The notes under the pieces were generated by a model. That model was not told the DNA's origin and made no database searches. It worked only from the letters and a program-made list of their open reading frames with translations. From positions 248,001-312,000 of the forward strand of contig NZ_FOOX01000001.1 of assembly GCF_900113335.1 (NCBI RefSeq): a stretch of 64,000 bases of DNA. The letters are read 5' to 3'. The DNA is from Desulfotruncus arcticus DSM 17038 (lineage in GTDB: Bacteria > Bacillota > Desulfotomaculia > Desulfotomaculales > Desulfallaceae). The position numbers were made by a program, and so were the translations under genes. Shown here piece by piece: positions 42,065 to 49,097 of the stretch. Each line of letters opens with the position of its first letter. Position 1 is the stretch's first letter.

Positions 42065-42721
42065 CCTTTCTCTGATTACTTTTAAAATTGCGGCTACTAA
42101 TTCTGCATCATCTTTATCAATCTTAAAAATTTCCGCAATAAACGTAACCATATCTTCTTTAATTACTTTATTTATTTCACCCCATATTTCAATTATGGCT
42201 TCAATATTACCAGCACTTAGTCCTTCTTCCCATTTTACCAATTCAAACTCCCACATCTTACCAACTAAGTCGTGGAAGGAAATACATGCATCATTGTAAG
42301 TAACTACACTTTCCATTGTCCTTATAATATTTTCAGCTTTTATTCTTTTTTTTACAATTGTATCGTACCGATTTTGGTAAATGGCTAACATTTTTTTTAA
42401 GTTATTTGGAAGTGATTCTTTAATTTCATTATTTTTTTGTATTATTTCATTTAATTTTTGCATTACTGGATTACTTTTAAAAGGAGGATATTTCTCCTCA
42501 AATTCCGGAGGTATCACCCGGCCAGCGGCTTGAAACAATTCGTCTGCAACAAGAACGTCAGCCAATCGAAATAGTACATCATCAGATGGCATTCGAATTC
42601 CTTTTTCTATTTTGTTTAAGTGTGATGGATCTATATTAGCTTTAGCTGCCAATTCTTTTTGAGAAAGCATTCTGCTTTCTCTTATGGCGCGTAGGTATTC
42701 ACCAAAAGTAATGTTAGTCAT
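42041..42721 (-). CDS. XRE-family repressor
   Basis: A 226-residue protein with an N-terminal HTH_XRE domain (FGEYLRAIRESRMLSQKELA, then AKANIDPSHLNKIEKGIRMP). The rest is a helical domain of unknown type that may serve dimerisation or be the target of the ImmA protease. Its own promoter (TTGTCT, 17 bp, TATAAT on the minus strand, about 42754-42782) overlaps the first of three operator-like repeats, so autoregulation is likely. As in phage and ICE switches it probably keeps the element quiet. Confidence 0.85.
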   Translation of the reverse strand: MTNITFGEYLRAIRESRMLSQKELAAKANIDPSHLNKIEKGIRMPSDDVLFRLADVLVADELFQAAGRVIPPEFEEKYPPFKSNPVMQKLNEIIQKNNEIKESLPNNLKKMLAIYQNRYDTIVKKRIKAENIIRTMESVVTYNDACISFHDLVGKMWEFELVKWEEGLSAGNIEAIIEIWGEINKVIKEDMVTFIAEIFKIDKDDAELVAAILKVIRERKKPSTDD

Positions 42722-42766
42722 TTTGGAACCACCTTTAATTTAATATAAGCCAATTATATTTCTATA

Positions 42767-42835
42767 TTGACACAAAGACAAGAATATGCTAGATTGACAA
42801 AAAGACATATTAAACAAAGATTTGACAAAAAGGCA
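42767..42835. promoter_or_regulatory. Three operator-like repeats between the repressor gene and the candidate RNA
   Basis: TTGACACAAAGACA (42767), TTGACAAAAAGACA (42794) and TTGACAAAAAGGCA (42822) are spaced 27 and 28 bp. The first also forms the -35 of a plus-strand promoter (TTGACA, 17 bp, TAGATT at 42790-42795) and overlaps the minus-strand promoter of the repressor gene. Confidence 0.7.
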
Positions 42836-42879
42836 TAGTGCAATCCGCATTATATTAGTTTCTGATTTTCGCCCTGTGT

Positions 42880-43425
42880 AAAGGTGCGAGCTTTAATGCT
42901 CCTTGAAAAATTGTAGTTAAAGAGACAATATCACAACAGGCGACGAGATTGGCCGCGGTTTCAGCCCTGGGGAGAGCCTTAACGGCGGAGAGCTGGACAC
43001 TTGAATCCCCGTGGACCTTAATGGAAAAGGAGAAATGACAAACTGTCAAAGTAGCCGGCATAGCTGCGGTAAGCCCGTCAATGGCGGGGACCCATCCGAG
43101 GGTTTGGTCCGTTGGATTGATTGTCTTTAATGTACTTCTATATTGTGTTGCTCTGTCTGCTGAGGGTAGACTCAATACAAGCTGGTGCCGAATAGAGCAC
43201 GGTGGCGGCCGTTATCACGCCCAGGGCAGATACATGATTCGAAATAATCATTCCTGTATAGCTTTCTAGATGGTATAGTACTAATTCTTATATCTGACCT
43301 GGAGACGTAGCAATGTTTGTACTGTCACAGCAAAATATACAGCTGGCAAGCTCGAAAAAGGAGGTCTAAGTCAGATTCGAGTAATGCCGGACCGGTGGTG
43401 ACGGTACCACTGCCGGATTTTAATT
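42880..43425 (+). ncRNA. Candidate large structured RNA
   Basis: About 545 bp without a convincing gene. It starts with an AAGG-GAGC / GCTCCTT hairpin (42881-42904) and contains TGACA / TGTCA (43036-43048), GGACCC / GGGT-GGTCC (43088-43110), ATGATT / AATCAT (43234-43251), a long-range CTGTATA / TATACAG (43254, 43337) and CTCGAA / TTCGAG (43351, 43376), and ends in a CCGG-GGTGGT / ACCAC-CCGG hairpin (about 43387-43416) followed by TTTT. A promoter under the repressor operators points at it. Size and setting recall ROOL or GOLLD RNAs, but I cannot confirm a match. Confidence 0.45.
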
Positions 43426-43503
43426 GATAGTTTCTTAATCAACTACCTATACACCTAATTAAATAAAGTTTAAAATATACATAGGCAAGAAGGTGTATTT
43501 ACG

Positions 43504-43755
43504 TTGGGCAAATTTGAAAAACTATTAAAGAGATTTTATCAGCACCCCGTTCCATTGGATATACCCTACCAGGAAGCAGCACGGTTGTTATTGGTAATTG
43601 GATGCTCGATGCGAAAAAGATCAGGCAGCCATCGGGTTTTTACATATTCAGGGTATTCTAAATCAATTGTTCTCATGGAAAATGAAAATTTGCGGCTATA
43701 CCAGGTCCAGGACATCAAAAACTTATTAAACTACATAGGCATCAAGGCTAGGTAA
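43504..43755 (+). CDS. hicA: HicA-like mRNA interferase toxin
   Basis: An 83-residue protein with the HicA double-stranded RNA-binding-like fold: RLLLVIGCSMRKRSGSHRVF contains the catalytic His region (usually GSHxxF/Y) and LYQVQDIKNLLNYIGI the C-terminal helix. The spacing is looser than in typical HicA, which is often about 60 residues. TTG start with GAAGGTG upstream. The HicB-like gene follows at once, in the common toxin-first order. It would cleave mRNA when antitoxin is lost and so stabilise the element. Confidence 0.75.
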   Translation: MGKFEKLLKRFYQHPVPLDIPYQEAARLLLVIGCSMRKRSGSHRVFTYSGYSKSIVLMENENLRLYQVQDIKNLLNYIGIKAR

Positions 43756-43768
43756 GGGGGTGTATCAA

Positions 43769-44104
43769 GTGTCTATGATTATGAGTTCAATTAAAATTAA
43801 TACCGATGCTCTTGAAGGAGAATTAGACCGTTTTCTTGATATTCCTGCCGATCATTCTGATTTAATTCATCGAAGCGAAGCATACAGGGATGTAAAATAC
43901 CCGGTTGTATTAACCAGGTTGGCCGGTGGGGAATGGTTGGCTGAACACAAGGACTTACCCGGGTGTAAAACACACGGCGGCACTCCGGAAGAAGCAATGG
44001 CCAGGTTGGAAGATGTTAAACTATCCTGGATCTATGCGGCCATGGCCGAGGGCAGGAAAATTCCAAAACCAGCAACGGGCGTGCCTATTGTGAAGATTGT
44101 TTAA
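43769..44104 (+). CDS. hicB: HicB-like antitoxin
   Basis: About 111 residues. The HicB core is clear: YPVVLTRLAGGEWLAEHKDL, PGCKTHGGTPEEAMARLED and WIYAAMAEGRKIPKP. The N-terminal 40 residues precede the core and no HTH follows it. I choose GTG 43769, 9 nt from AAGGGGG; GTG 43760 abuts that site. It overlaps no other gene and ends before a terminator. Partner of the preceding HicA-like protein. Confidence 0.82.
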   Translation: MSMIMSSIKINTDALEGELDRFLDIPADHSDLIHRSEAYRDVKYPVVLTRLAGGEWLAEHKDLPGCKTHGGTPEEAMARLEDVKLSWIYAAMAEGRKIPKPATGVPIVKIV

Positions 44105-44120
44105 CTTAAAATTGGTAGTA

Positions 44121-44149
44121 AAAAACCTCCGGCATATCCGGGGGTTTTA
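44121..44149 (+). terminator. Terminator after hicAB
   Basis: AAAACCTCCGG / CCGGGGGTTTT with loop CATAT and one mismatch, ending in TTTT. Confidence 0.8.
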
Positions 44150-44173
44150 TGTTTATAAAAGGGGGCTTTATGC

Positions 44174-44389
44174 ATGCAACTATATACTGTTCCAGAAGTG
44201 GCCAAAATTCTGCGTGTAAAAAAAGGATATGTATATGAGCTTATCTACACAAAAAGGCTAAAGGCGCTTAGAATGTCCGAACGGCGTATTAGGGTTCCAG
44301 AGGAATCTTTAAAAACCTTTTTGAAGCAGGAAATGTTTACAAGTACGGAGAATATGACAGTACCTGCCTTACCCAATTTGGGGAGGTAA
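44174..44389 (+). CDS. xis: Excisionase-family DNA-binding protein
   Basis: A 71-residue protein with a winged-helix excisionase domain: LYTVPEVAKILRVKKGYVYE and LIYTKRLKALRMSERRIRVP. Such proteins bend DNA at attachment sites and set the direction of integrase action. GGGGG lies 8 nt before ATG 44174. It ends 5 bp before the integrase start; the pair is the standard recombination module of integrative elements. Confidence 0.87.
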   Translation: MQLYTVPEVAKILRVKKGYVYELIYTKRLKALRMSERRIRVPEESLKTFLKQEMFTSTENMTVPALPNLGR

Positions 44390-44394
44390 TCTAA

Positions 44395-45471
44395 TTGGCA
44401 CAGATAAGAAGAAGAGGCCCAAATAAATACGCAATAATAATCTATTTGGGCAGAGATGACACTGGCAAGAAGCTATGTCATAGCGAAACTTTTTATGGTT
44501 CCCGGCCACAAGCAAAACTCCGTGCAGATGAGTTGGAATTGTCCTTAAAGAAAAAATATACGGGATCAAAGGCCGGTAAAATGACACTAGGTGAGTACCT
44601 GGATCAGTGGCTTATTGTAACTAAAGAAACTTACGATGAAGGTACATGGGCAAAAAATGCTTGGCACGTTCGGCGCTTAAAGGAATGCGTTGGTGATTTT
44701 TCTTTGCATAAACTAAGCATACCAGAAGTTCAACAAGCATTGCAAGGGCTAAATAATTCTCCGCGGACTAAGCGTGACTTTTTTGATACCTTACGGACAG
44801 CCGTACGGCAAGCTGTCGTCTGGGGGTTACTAAGCAATAATCCGCTGGAAGGTTTAAGGCGTCCAAAAGTTCCACGTAAAGAAGCAATTGTTTTAGGCCG
44901 AAAGGAATTGTATCAACTATTGGAAGCTGCAAAGGGTTATCGCCATTATTTGGTTATACGTTTGTTGGCTGTGTCAGGGATTAGGCTTGGTGAAGTCCTG
45001 GGCTTGAAGTGGGAAGATGTGGACTTTGACAAAAGTACATTTAAAATCCAGCGTTCGGCAAACTGCCGTAAGCGGATATTGAAAGACGAACCCAAGAACT
45101 TTTCTAGCCGACGTACAATTCAACTTGATGATGAAACTTTAAAAGAGCTTGCCAGGCATAAACAGGTTGAACGATGCACCAATCCGGATAATTTGGTTTT
45201 CCCAGCATTAGATGGCAGGCCCATGAAAGAGAGCGCTGTACGGAAAACTATGAATAGGGCACTAAAAAAAGCTGGATTAGAGCATATCAAACTTCATGGT
45301 CTTCGACACACCGCAGGATCTATAAAATTGGATGCCGGGGAAGGACTAGCCACTGTTTCGGCTTTCTTAGGGCATAGTTCCACCGCTACCACGGCAGCGA
45401 TATACGCACATGCAATAAGGGGCGGAGTGAGCATTGCAAATTATCTTGAGTCGGACAGTTTGTCCGACTAG
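44395..45471 (+). CDS. int: Site-specific tyrosine recombinase (integrase)
   Basis: A 358-residue integrase with an N-terminal AP2-like arm-binding part, a core-binding SAM-like domain (about 62-145) and the catalytic domain. The active-site set is complete: Arg197 (SGIRLGEV), His301 and Arg304 (HGLRHT), His327 (LGHSS) and nucleophile Tyr337 (IYAHA). TTG start with GGGGAGG upstream. It lies 50 bp from attR and would recombine the tRNA-Pro 23-bp core with the copy on the circular element. The last codons overlap a GTCGGACA palindrome that may be an arm site. Confidence 0.95.
   Translation: MAQIRRRGPNKYAIIIYLGRDDTGKKLCHSETFYGSRPQAKLRADELELSLKKKYTGSKAGKMTLGEYLDQWLIVTKETYDEGTWAKNAWHVRRLKECVGDFSLHKLSIPEVQQALQGLNNSPRTKRDFFDTLRTAVRQAVVWGLLSNNPLEGLRRPKVPRKEAIVLGRKELYQLLEAAKGYRHYLVIRLLAVSGIRLGEVLGLKWEDVDFDKSTFKIQRSANCRKRILKDEPKNFSSRRTIQLDDETLKELARHKQVERCTNPDNLVFPALDGRPMKESAVRKTMNRALKKAGLEHIKLHGLRHTAGSIKLDAGEGLATVSAFLGHSSTATTAAIYAHAIRGGVSIANYLESDSLSD
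45450..45468. promoter_or_regulatory. GTCGGACA palindrome near attR, possible integrase arm site
   Basis: GTCGGACA and TGTCCGAC flank GTT at the end of the integrase gene. The same octamer appears twice near attL (30713-30732). Confidence 0.4.
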
Positions 45472-45519
45472 CATGGACAAACACAATAGCCTGAGGGGTT
45501 GACAGTTTTGGAGTTGACA

Positions 45520-45542
45520 TTCAAGTCGTGTCGCTCCGACCA
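45520..45542 (+). repeat. Right attachment site (attR)
   Basis: This is the second exact copy of the 23-bp tRNA-Pro 3' end (ending TCGCTCCGACCA). It marks the right end of the element; sequence beyond is original chromosome. Confidence 0.93.
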
Positions 45543-45557
45543 GAAAGTAATTTCATG

Positions 45558-45599
45558 AAACCCGTAAAGCCTTATAAATCAAGGACTTACGGGTTTTTT
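45558..45599 (+). terminator. Original chromosomal tRNA-Pro terminator
   Basis: AAACCCGTAA / TTACGGGTTT with six T. Same arms as the terminator at 30591-30637 but a different loop, as expected if this was the tRNA's terminator before integration. Confidence 0.8.
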
Positions 45600-45688
45600 C
45601 TGTTTTAAGCAGATCTGTTTTTTGAAGCAGGAAAAAACAGACAAATTGCGAACCTATAATTAATTTAAATTTCCGGGGGTGATTGATC

Positions 45689-46123
45689 TTGACTACAAAA
45701 GAGGCTGATTTCTACCAAAAATTAAGGATCAAAATTAAAGACTGGTTAAGTAAAGATGGGGCGAATAATAAGTGGGCCGAATACATCATGCTTGCCCCTG
45801 ATTTGTTTTATTTGCTATATAAGCTAACTCTTGATAGGGAGGTATTGGTAGCTGATAAAGTAAAACTGGCAGCAGCAATTGCTTATTTCATCAGTCCTAT
45901 AGATTTAGTGCCAGAAGCATTACTTGGCCCTGCTGGATATGTTGAGGACATTGCAGTGGCTGCCTATGTTTTAAACTCAATAATTAATAATACTGACCCT
46001 GGAGTAGTAAGAAAATATTGGGCTGGTGAAGGGGATGTACTAGAGGTTATTCAGCAAATTCTAAAGGTTGCCGATAAAATGATTGGTAGTGGTTTGTGGA
46101 ATAAACTAAAATCAAGATTTTAA
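45689..46123 (+). CDS. DUF1232 (YkvA-like) protein
   Basis: About 144 residues. The DUF1232 core AAIAYFISPIDLVPEAL and GYVEDIAVAAYVLNSII contains the conserved short hydrophobic hairpin of the YkvA family. Function unknown; members are small membrane-associated proteins. I take TTG 45689, 7 nt from GGGGGTG; TTG 45683 is too near. The stop overlaps, tail to tail, the stop of a decayed minus-strand transporter gene. Confidence 0.8.
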   Translation: MTTKEADFYQKLRIKIKDWLSKDGANNKWAEYIMLAPDLFYLLYKLTLDREVLVADKVKLAAAIAYFISPIDLVPEALLGPAGYVEDIAVAAYVLNSIINNTDPGVVRKYWAGEGDVLEVIQQILKVADKMIGSGLWNKLKSRF

Positions 46124-46560
46124 AGCATAGTCACTACCAGCCCGGCTACCCCGATGGCGGCAGCAAAAAGCATTACCCCGTGGTAGCCCGTAAACTAGTG
46201 CATTGACATATAAATTCTTGCACACTTTTGGGCAATGTAATTAGCTTATAACTTATTTGGCAAAACATCCTTTTTTAAGACGGCACTAGTTCGATTGAAA
46301 ACGTGCAGCTTTGACACAAAATTCCTGACGAGAATTTAGTTATTAACCGATAGTGTTTTATATGTAAATCATTTTGGCTTTAAAGTCATTAGTTTTCGTT
46401 TCAGGACTTTTGTGTCAAAGCACTAGGCGATAATTCCTCCCAAAAGAGGCCCCAGAGCACTGCACAGGTTTAAGGTGGCCTGAAAAATACCGCTGGCAGT
46501 ACCCCCTGTTCTCACCTGCTCGTAATACCAACAACAATGCGCCCACGATCAGTATGGTAT
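46120..46560 (-). pseudogene. Remnant of an MFS transporter gene, split by a small inverted-repeat element
   Basis: On the minus strand 46427-46510 reads GTASGIFQATLNLCSALG then PLLGGIIA, a typical MFS membrane-helix motif, and 46120-46187 reads YHGVMLFAAAIGVAGLVVTML then stop, a typical last helix. Between them lies a 224-bp element. The upstream part near 46520-46560 is out of frame and no start is seen. The rest of 46124-46625 holds only this relic, the inserted element and a sigma-54 promoter. Confidence 0.7.
46199..46422. mobile_element. MITE-like element with CTAG target duplication
   Basis: Terminal arms TGCATTGACA and TGTCAAAGCA (9 of 10 complementary) are flanked on both sides by CTAG (46195-46198, 46423-46426), as in IS5-type target duplication. 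The right part has a second perfect 14-bp inverted repeat GCTTTGACACAAAA / TTTTGTGTCAAAGC (46308-46321, 46408-46421), and CACTAG also appears inside at about 46284, so one element may be nested in another. No coding capacity. Confidence 0.65.
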
Positions 46561-46571
46561 CAACTTTGCAA
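46554..46571 (+). promoter_or_regulatory. Sigma-54 (-24/-12) promoter for the enoyl-CoA hydratase gene
   Basis: ATGGTATCAACTTTGCAA has GG and GC separated by exactly 10 nt and TTGC at -12. It lies 55 bp before the hydratase start. Confidence 0.7.
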
Positions 46572-46625
46572 ATAATACTTATTAAAATTTATTGATAATG
46601 TACAACAAACAATAGGAGGTTAAAC

Positions 46626-47360
46626 ATGAATTACGAATGCTTTCTTTACGATGTAAAAGAAAACGTTTTAGTCGTTACCATGAACCGTCCGGAGGTGCGC
46701 AACGCTTGGAATAGGACAATGCATGAAGAATACCTGCAAATATTGCGCCGGGCCAATCAGGATGATTCTATTCGTGCGGTTATATTAACGGGTACTCCGC
46801 CTGCCTTTAGTTCAGGCACTGATTTAAAATCTTTTAGCGAAGGTGCGACCAGTTTTGAAATTTCATTGAACCAGGGAGGGGCGGGGCAGCAGATTACCCT
46901 GATGCATGAGTTTCAAAAGCCCTTAATTGCAGCCATCAACGGAGCAGCTGTGGGCATGGGTATAACAATTACCTTAATGTGTGATATCAGGCTTGCCGCT
47001 GAAAGCGCCAAAATGTGCTTTCGATTTACCCATCTGGGAGTAGTGCCCGAGTTTGCCAGCCCTTACATGCTCCCCAGGATAATCGGCCTGGGCCGTGCCA
47101 TGGAATTATGTCTCACCGCTCGCACCTTTGATGCACAGGAGGCCTTGAACATGGGTTTGGTAACGCAAGTGTTGCCAGATGACCGGTTAATGCCAACGGC
47201 GCTGGAGCTTGCCCAAAATTTGGCCTCCAAAAAAGAGCATGCCCTAAGGATGACCAGAGAAATACTTTACCGTTACCAGGATACGGATTTCTATACTGCC
47301 GTGCGTCATGATGCGGTAGACTTTATGGAAGCTGTTAAGAAATCCTTTGGCGGAAAGTAG
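46626..47360 (+). CDS. Enoyl-CoA hydratase/isomerase family protein
   Basis: A 244-residue crotonase-fold protein. The oxyanion-hole segments are PAFSSGTDLKSF and INGAAVGMGITITLMCDIRL. LGVVPEFASPYMLPRIIGL carries Glu at the position of the second catalytic Glu of hydratases (VPE), while the first is not evident, so isomerase activity is possible. RBS AGGAGG precedes the ATG. It lies 70 bp before the 4-hydroxybutyryl-CoA dehydratase gene and probably acts with it on C4 CoA intermediates. Confidence 0.87.
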   Translation: MNYECFLYDVKENVLVVTMNRPEVRNAWNRTMHEEYLQILRRANQDDSIRAVILTGTPPAFSSGTDLKSFSEGATSFEISLNQGGAGQQITLMHEFQKPLIAAINGAAVGMGITITLMCDIRLAAESAKMCFRFTHLGVVPEFASPYMLPRIIGLGRAMELCLTARTFDAQEALNMGLVTQVLPDDRLMPTALELAQNLASKKEHALRMTREILYRYQDTDFYTAVRHDAVDFMEAVKKSFGGK

Positions 47361-47370
47361 TATATAATGT

Positions 47371-47388
47371 GCGGGGTCTGAATTGCAG
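47371..47388 (+). promoter_or_regulatory. Possible sigma-54 promoter for the dehydratase gene
   Basis: GCGGGGTCTGAATTGCAG has GG-N10-GC with TTGC at -12, but a poor -24 element. It lies 42 bp before the gene. Confidence 0.4.
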
Positions 47389-47429
47389 AAAATCTTGGTC
47401 TACTAAAAACTTTAAAAAGGAGATGTGCA

Positions 47430-48887
47430 ATGGCTTTAAAAACCACGCAGGAGTACCTGGATAGTTTACGAAAATTAGATATTAAACTTTATATGTTTGG
47501 AGAATTGTTGGAAAATTTCGTAGATCACCCTATTGTTCGACCTTCTATCAATTCTGTTGCTAAGAGCTTCGAACTGGCAGCTGATGAAAGGTACAGCGAA
47601 TTGATGACCACGACATCCAACCTATCGGGAGAAACCATCAACAGGTTCACCCATCTTCACCAGAGCACGGATGACCTGGTGAGCAAAGTGCAGATGTTGC
47701 GTATGATGGGGCAAAAAACAGCCTCTTGCTTCCAGCGCTGTGTAGGCATGGACGCTATTAATGCCCTTGACAGTGTCACTTTTGAAATGGATCAGCAACT
47801 GGGTTCGGTTTATCATCAGCGGTTTCGCAGCTTTTTACAATATGTGCAGGATAACGACCTGGTAGTGGATGGAGCCATGACTGACCCCAAAGGAGACCGT
47901 TCCTTACGCCCCAGTGAACAGGCGGACCCAGACCTTTACCTGCGTGTGGTAAGTGAATCCCCAGATGGGATTGTGGTCCGCGGGGCCAAAGTTCATCAAA
48001 CCGGGGCTATTAATTCTCATGAAATCTGTGTCATGCCTACTATAGCCATGGCCGAGCTAGACAAGGACTATGCGGTTTCATTTGCTGTGCCAAGCGATAC
48101 CCCTGGTATTTTTTATATTTATGGGCGCCAGTCCTGTGATACCAGAAAAATGGAAGGTTCGGATATGGATGTTGGTAATGCGCGTTATGGTGGACAGGAA
48201 GCACTGGTTATTTTTGAAGATGTTTTTGTTCCTAAAGAACGTGTGTTTATGCTCAGGGAATACCAGTTTGCCGGGAATCTGGTTGAACGCTTTGCCGGTT
48301 ATCACCGTCAGAGTTACGGTGGATGCAAGGTTGGGGTGGGTGACGTACTCATCGGCGCCGCTGCGATGCTGGCTGATTACAATGGCGCAGCTAAAGCCTC
48401 TCACATCAAAGATAAATTGATTGAAATGATTCACCTTAACGAGACACTTTATTCCTGTGGTATTGCCTGTTCCTGCCAGGGGCACCGGACTTCCTCGGGA
48501 ACGTTTCTAATCAATCAGTTATTGGCTAATGTTTGCAAACAGAACGTAACCCGTTTCCCTTATGAAATATCCCGGCTGGCTGAAGATATCGCTGGTGGTT
48601 TAATGGTAACAATGCCATCGGAAAAAGACTTCCGACATCCTAAAATTGGTCCGTATATAGAAAAGTACTTCAGAGGTGTACAGACAGTACCGACGGAGCA
48701 CCGCATGCGAATGCTGCGACTGGTGGAAAATATGACCCTTGGTTGTGCTGCTGTTGGTTACCGGACTGAGTCTATGCATGGCGCCGGCTCTCCCCAGGCC
48801 CAGAGGATTATGATTTCACGCCAGGCCAATTTGGATTATAAAAAGAAATTGGCTAGAGTCGTTGCCGGTATAGAAGAAGATAATTAA
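47430..48887 (+). CDS. abfD: 4-Hydroxybutyryl-CoA dehydratase / vinylacetyl-CoA isomerase
   Basis: A 485-residue FAD and [4Fe-4S] enzyme that removes water from 4-hydroxybutyryl-CoA through a ketyl radical, giving crotonyl-CoA. Cluster ligands Cys100 and Cys104 (TASCFQRCVGMDA), His292 and Cys299 (GYHRQSYGGCKVG) are all present, at nearly the same positions as in Clostridium aminobutyricum AbfD. DGAMTDPKGDR, RGAKVHQTGAINSHE and RTESMHGAGSPQAQR are further family blocks. Oxygen-sensitive and cytoplasmic. Start ATG with AAGGAG 9 nt upstream. It would link 4-hydroxybutyrate (or GABA, succinate) metabolism to beta-oxidation enzymes nearby. Confidence 0.95.
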   Translation: MALKTTQEYLDSLRKLDIKLYMFGELLENFVDHPIVRPSINSVAKSFELAADERYSELMTTTSNLSGETINRFTHLHQSTDDLVSKVQMLRMMGQKTASCFQRCVGMDAINALDSVTFEMDQQLGSVYHQRFRSFLQYVQDNDLVVDGAMTDPKGDRSLRPSEQADPDLYLRVVSESPDGIVVRGAKVHQTGAINSHEICVMPTIAMAELDKDYAVSFAVPSDTPGIFYIYGRQSCDTRKMEGSDMDVGNARYGGQEALVIFEDVFVPKERVFMLREYQFAGNLVERFAGYHRQSYGGCKVGVGDVLIGAAAMLADYNGAAKASHIKDKLIEMIHLNETLYSCGIACSCQGHRTSSGTFLINQLLANVCKQNVTRFPYEISRLAEDIAGGLMVTMPSEKDFRHPKIGPYIEKYFRGVQTVPTEHRMRMLRLVENMTLGCAAVGYRTESMHGAGSPQAQRIMISRQANLDYKKKLARVVAGIEEDN

Positions 48888-48888
48888 T

Positions 48889-48909
48889 AATGTTTAATTA
48901 ATTAACATT
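48889..48909. promoter_or_regulatory. 21-bp palindrome upstream of a sigma-54 promoter
   Basis: AATGTT and AACATT flank AATTAATT-type sequence (TTAATTAATTA in the centre). It lies about 125 bp before the -24 element at 49034, a usual distance for an enhancer site. A close relative (TGTTAAATTAATTAACA) is at 58078-58094, and AATGTTTAGAAAATTAACAT at 60906-60925. Confidence 0.5.
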
Positions 48910-49031
48910 CTTGTTTAAAATATAGACTTGGTATAAAAGTATAAATATTTTCATTAGTGCCGCGGTTTTTAATATTTTTAGAAATAGCCTGCGGCTATTT
49001 GTTTTTTACATAAAACTATAAATTTGAACAT

Positions 49032-49049
49032 CCGGTATGAAAATTGCAC
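49032..49049 (+). promoter_or_regulatory. Sigma-54 promoter for the first ligase gene
   Basis: CCGGTATGAAAATTGCAC, GG-N10-GC with TTGCA at -12, 49 bp before the gene. Confidence 0.7.
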
Positions 49050-49097
49050 AATGATTTAAATTGCGACAATTTTTAATTAATATGGGGGTGTCAGAGG

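Noticed and set aside
42855-43175. 106-codon minus-strand frame in the gap beside the XRE gene
   Set aside because: It starts with TTG without a ribosome site, is rich in small residues, matches no family I know and lies antisense to a block with many complementary segments. I treat the region as candidate RNA but name a protein hit as the test that would overturn this.
42880-43425. Group II intron
   Set aside because: The GTGCGAGC near the start resembles an intron 5' end, but I find no domain V-like hairpin at the 3' end and no maturase.
30578-45519. The element as a prophage
   Set aside because: No capsid, tail, terminase, portal or lysis genes are present; the coupling ATPase and replication-relaxation genes favour a mobilisable integrative element.
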